Shown one piece after another: positions 61,650 to 64,000 of a stretch of DNA of 64,000 nt (its first letter is position 1; each line of letters starts with the position of its first letter). Under the pieces are notes generated by a model. That model saw nothing but the letters and a program-made list of their open reading frames with translations, was not told the origin of the DNA and made no database searches. Origin of the DNA: Comamonas testosteroni (GTDB taxonomy: Bacteria > Pseudomonadota > Gammaproteobacteria > Burkholderiales > Burkholderiaceae_C); the NCBI RefSeq assembly GCF_030505195.1, contig NZ_CP129672.1:3568501-3632500 (forward strand), read 5' to 3'. The position numbers and the translations under genes were made by a program.

Positions 61650-62261
61650 ATGGAACTGATTCAAAAAATCGACAAGCTGCGCGAGCAAATCGCGCAAATC
61701 AAGGAAGAGATTGATTGGCTGGTGCAAGCACCGCTGTCCCGCGAAGACCTCAAGGCCCGTGTGTCCGCGTGGTTCGATCGCATGTCGAGCGATGCCGCAG
61801 AGGTCAACAACAAGTTCCTGAGCCTGCGCAATCCGGGGGCATCTATCACCGAGGTGAACCCCTTGAGCGTGACGCAGGGAGTGAATTTGCCAGTGGGGCA
61901 AAGCAATGCTTCGGGGATGCTAAATATCTCGATCGCACCGCAGCTGATCTGGCTGTTTGGCGACACCATCAAAAAGGTATTTCTGGCCAAGGTGGACGCC
62001 ATGGACTATGTGCCCGGCCTGCCACTGACCGAACGCACCACACGCCGCGAACAGCTGACAACGCAGCTGCGTACGCTGGAGGAAAAAGAAGAAGAGCTGA
62101 TCTGTGAAGCCGAGCTGGCCCACCTGCCGATCTACCGTCGGGCCGACGCCGACCCCGCCGTGGTGCTGGCCTACGACCCGGACGGAGACATGGGGGCACA
62201 AGGTGCACGGATGGTGAGCGTCAGCAGCAGCGCCCCCACATCGAACCCAGCCGCGCCTTAG
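61650..62261 (+). CDS. Hypothetical coiled-coil protein, accessory region
   Basis: A 203-residue protein I do not recognise. Residues 1-35 (IQKIDKLREQIAQIKEEI) and about 130-155 (TTQLRTLEEKEEELICEAEL) are probable coiled coils, suggesting an antiparallel rod or oligomer. The middle contains VNNKFLSLRNPGASI and a hydrophobic APQLIWLFGDTIKKV. The C-terminus is Ser/Ala-rich and disordered. Same direction as and 8 bp after the preceding gene; a strong terminator follows. Confidence 0.65.
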   Translation: MELIQKIDKLREQIAQIKEEIDWLVQAPLSREDLKARVSAWFDRMSSDAAEVNNKFLSLRNPGASITEVNPLSVTQGVNLPVGQSNASGMLNISIAPQLIWLFGDTIKKVFLAKVDAMDYVPGLPLTERTTRREQLTTQLRTLEEKEEELICEAELAHLPIYRRADADPAVVLAYDPDGDMGAQGARMVSVSSSAPTSNPAAP

Positions 62262-62392
62262 AGCGAGAGCGCTTGCAGGTCTGCGGTGACGGGCTTTACT
62301 CCTTGGCCCACGAAATGACCACCATGGGCCTGCAAGCGTGAATGGCTGACATGACAGAGCTGCGGCTGTCATTGCCTTGTGACAGAGGCTTC

Positions 62393-62418
62393 AAGGACTC
62401 CTTCGGGAGTCCTTTTTT
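62393..62418. terminator. UUCG-loop terminator between convergent genes
   Basis: AAGGACTCC (62393-62401), TTCG loop, GGAGTCCTT (62406-62414), then TTTT. Ideal rho-independent terminator for the pair of accessory genes on the plus strand. Confidence 0.92.
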
Positions 62419-62462
62419 GTTGAGGCGGTCAAGGGCCAAGAGCAGCAAAAGATCCAGCAGAT

Positions 62463-63095
62463 CTATGCGGCTGAAGGCTTGCGCTTGCGTCGCTTCTTCT
62501 TCGGTGCTGGTGGCTTTGCATGCAATGCAGCCTGGAACTCGGGACTCTGCAAATGAGCTGCCACCATTTGATGCCCTTCGTAGGCCCGCTTGGCGAACTC
62601 CCAAATGTTGCCCAGGTGGGTGTCCAGAAGCTGGTGTGTTTCGTTGAGATAAGTCAGCGAAGCCTCACAGCCTTCAGCAGTCTGCAAGTCGAAGCTGTCG
62701 AGGAAGTGATGCACCAGTAAGTTTCGGCGCTCATGCACGACCGTCAGGTCACGCGAGAGGGCTGCATGCATTTCAGGTGGGACTTTTATGTTCAAGCGGA
62801 AGGCAAAGTGTCCCTTGTCCTCTGCTTTATTGATTTCACGGTCATCTTCTGCCGATCCCTCAACGCTCAAATATTTGGCCAGCAGCTCTTCTTTGAGCCA
62901 GCCGAGAGGTGATTCTTTGACTAGCTTCTGACGAGCCTCATAGCTAGCTTTCATATCCTTCGGGGCCAGCGAAACGAATCGGCCTACAACAAGACCCTTG
63001 AGCATTAGTTCTAGGTGCTGGCACCGCAGAAGTGCACGGCCCAGCAAGCAGTGAATGTCTGTTAGTAAAGATTGGCTCTGTGGGTCGTGGCTCAT
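62463..63095 (-). CDS. Hypothetical helical protein with HEPN-like RX4H motif
   Basis: A 210-residue all-helical protein. The block LLGRALLRCQHLELMLKGLVVG followed about 90 residues later by VVHERRNLLVHHFLDSF is the layout of HEPN-type proteins, where R-x4-6-H forms an RNase site; here R-N-L-L-V-H matches R-x4-H. The C-terminus is a strongly basic tail (KKKRRKRKPSAA). The start at 63095 is chosen because upstream codons add an unrelated extension. HEPN assignment is tentative. No obvious MNT or antitoxin partner is adjacent. Confidence 0.6.
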   Translation of the reverse strand: MSHDPQSQSLLTDIHCLLGRALLRCQHLELMLKGLVVGRFVSLAPKDMKASYEARQKLVKESPLGWLKEELLAKYLSVEGSAEDDREINKAEDKGHFAFRLNIKVPPEMHAALSRDLTVVHERRNLLVHHFLDSFDLQTAEGCEASLTYLNETHQLLDTHLGNIWEFAKRAYEGHQMVAAHLQSPEFQAALHAKPPAPKKKRRKRKPSAA

Positions 63096-63205
63096 TGAGC
63101 TAAGCGCCGATTTTCTGTGGATTTGTGACTTCGCTTGCCCGCTGTGGCCGACGGCTCGACACACAGCGGATGTTGAGTAGCTATTTTCTCGGAAGAGCGT
63201 CAAGT

Positions 63206-63412
63206 CTACTTCTTGCCACCCCCGGCTGGTGCATTGCTACGGCCACCGCCCGAAACGTTGCCTGTGGTGCTTGGCCAGCCACCGGCATTGCCCTGGCCAC
63301 GGCCGCCGCTGGAGCCGGAGCTGCCTCCTTTGCTGCCGCCACCTTGAGACCCGCCCCCACCTTGTGAGCCGCCGCTGCGACCGCCACCACCGCTCATGCC
63401 ACCTTTGCTCAT
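63206..63412 (-). CDS. Small glycine/serine-rich protein
   Basis: A 68-residue protein consisting mostly of Gly and Ser with Gln, Lys and Asn (GGSQGGGGSQGGGSKGG). No signal peptide. AGGAG stands about 7 bp before the ATG, which supports real translation. Low-complexity, probably disordered; function unknown. It lies 110 bp upstream of the HEPN-like gene on the same strand, and its 5' side faces the GTTCCCAC repeat region. Confidence 0.6.
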   Translation of the reverse strand: MSKGGMSGGGGRSGGSQGGGGSQGGGSKGGSSGSSGGRGQGNAGGWPSTTGNVSGGGRSNAPAGGGKK

Positions 63413-63817
63413 TGCTGTCTCCTGGCCGGTTTGAGTAGGCGACGCGCCACTATCCGGCTTTCGTTGCGCGTCGTAAGGAACGATGAACCGTATCAAGCTG
63501 CCTTGCTGTCGAAGATGTTAAGCGAGGTGGATCTGTTCCTACGTTCTCACTGCGAATTTGCCTGTTCCCACTGCGAGTGGGAACACTTTTATTTAATAAA
63601 TTCAAAGGTTTACAAGCGTTTTTCGCGTTTGTTCCCGCGTTCCCACTAAAAAAAGACATACCCCGAAGGAAGTGCGGTTGCATGTGTGCCTTGAGCTGCA
63701 ATCTGTTCCCACTGCCGGTGGAACACTTTTATTGAATGAATTCAAAGACTTGAAATCATTTTTTGAGTTTGTTCCCACGTTCCCACTAAAAAAGAGTCAT
63801 ACCCCGAAGGAAGTTGC
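63413..63817. other. Non-coding region carrying the GTTCCCAC repeat array
   Basis: 405 bp between the glycine-rich gene and the right edge. The first 120 bp show nothing specific. From 63535 onward it is filled by the repeats described separately, in markedly AT-richer DNA than the rest of the window. Confidence 0.6.
63562..63684 (+). repeat. Long direct repeat R1 with GTTCCCAC sites
   Basis: First copy of a ~120-bp unit: GTTCCCAC-N5-GTGGGAAC palindrome (63564-63584), ACTTTTATTTAATAAATTCAAAG, an AT-rich spacer, the tandem GTTCCCGC-GTTCCCAC (63631-63646), ACTAAAAAAAGACATACCCC and AAGGAAG...GCATG. A degenerate GTTCCTAC-GTTCTCAC pair (63535-63550) precedes it and may be the tail of a third, decayed copy. 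Confidence 0.88.
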
Positions 63818-63820
63818 ATG
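63703..63820 (+). repeat. Long direct repeat R2 with GTTCCCAC sites
   Basis: Second copy, 141 bp after the first: palindrome GTTCCCAC-N4-GGTGGAAC (63705-63724, one base lost), the AT-rich spacer, a perfect tandem GTTCCCAC-GTTCCCAC (63771-63786), the same ACTAAAAAAG...CATACCCCGAAGGAAG and TTGCATG. The order of sites is identical in both copies. Confidence 0.88.
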
Positions 63821-64000
63821 AGTGCAAGCAGTTGCCGCGCCTGTTTAACGAGTTTTGACCGAGCGAATGCAGTTTTAGTGGCGGCCCCGGAGGGGGCTGG
63901 GCAAGGCCTTTTGTGCGCTGCAACGGGTAGCAGTGAGGCAGGCATGGCACCAGAGAAGACAGTGCTCGGGCCGCCTTCTGGAGCCGATAGGGACCAGCAT
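63818..64000 (+). CDS. Possible gene start running off the right edge (partial)
   Basis: An ATG preceded by AAGGA at a good distance opens a frame without stop for 61 codons to the window end (begins MSASSCRACLTSFDRANAVL). The ribosome site lies at the end of repeat R2. No family is recognised and the composition is not distinctive, so this may be chance; it is listed because the frame is open at the edge. Confidence 0.3.
   Translation, partial: MSASSCRACLTSFDRANAVLVAAPEGAGQGLLCAATGSSEAGMAPEKTVLGPPSGADRDQH

Noticed and set aside
63535..63820. Possible CRISPR array
   Set aside because: Only two long imperfect units with internal palindromes, and spacer-like parts that are themselves repeated; not repeat-spacer structure.

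Overview
The window looks like a chromosomal segment of a GC-rich betaproteobacterium of the family Comamonadaceae, most likely Comamonas or a close relative. This is inferred from gene content and order, not from a database search. The pointers are: a rubredoxin gene next to a pilG-pilH-pilI-pilJ-chpA cluster and divergent from thiD-hemL; the run yqgE-ruvX-pyrR-pyrB-pyrC' with a metal-site-defective dihydroorotase homologue; two Bug-type (tripartite tricarboxylate) binding proteins; and repeated intergenic hairpin elements. No tRNA, rRNA or CRISPR array was seen.

Layout. 0-5.2 kb: 3' end of a heavy-metal RND pump, its TolC-family outer membrane partner, a FixL/FixJ-like two-component pair, and an outer membrane porin. 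5.2-16.2 kb: housekeeping genes (YqaA-type membrane protein, VanX-like dipeptidase, dusB-fis, purH, a membrane-anchored cytochrome c, a PAP2-like protein, an amino acid permease, tag, hemL, thiD). 16.2-26.9 kb: rubredoxin, then a Pil-Chp chemosensory operon ending in a 2269-residue CheA-type hybrid kinase. 27.6-34.1 kb: photolyase, then the tightly packed yqgE-ruvX-pyrR-pyrB group, pyrC' and an acyltransferase. 34.2-39.8 kb: LysR regulator, 8-oxoguanine deaminase-like amidohydrolase with an NCS2 purine permease, a Bug protein, and an ArsC-family protein. 39.9-48.7 kb: a DegP-type protease, followed by a signalling block made of an ABC-type ATPase fused to a tyrosine/dual-specificity phosphatase, a Roadblock-like protein, an OmpR/QseC-type two-component pair and two diguanylate cyclases. 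48.9-55.3 kb: lysozyme-inhibitor lipoprotein, LysR/Bug divergent pair, a beta-propeller-like protein, ChrA, and a YdeI family protein. 55.4-60.8 kb: an IS30 transposase remnant, an HxlR-SDR-tautomerase cassette with visible operator-like palindromes, a b-type cytochrome with a Tat-exported molybdopterin enzyme, a MXKDX-repeat protein, and a phosphoribosyltransferase. 61.2-64 kb: accessory DNA with unrecognised small proteins, one possibly HEPN-like, and a pair of about 120-bp direct repeats packed with GTTCCCAC sites.

Most noteworthy signals: (1) the ATPase-phosphatase fusion with its Roadblock neighbour; (2) a family of four structured elements placed right after stop codons, whose stems differ in sequence but keep pairing; (3) the GTTCCCAC repeat array at the right edge; (4) nested palindromes after chpA and after the permease gene; (5) an apparently structured leader in front of chrA.
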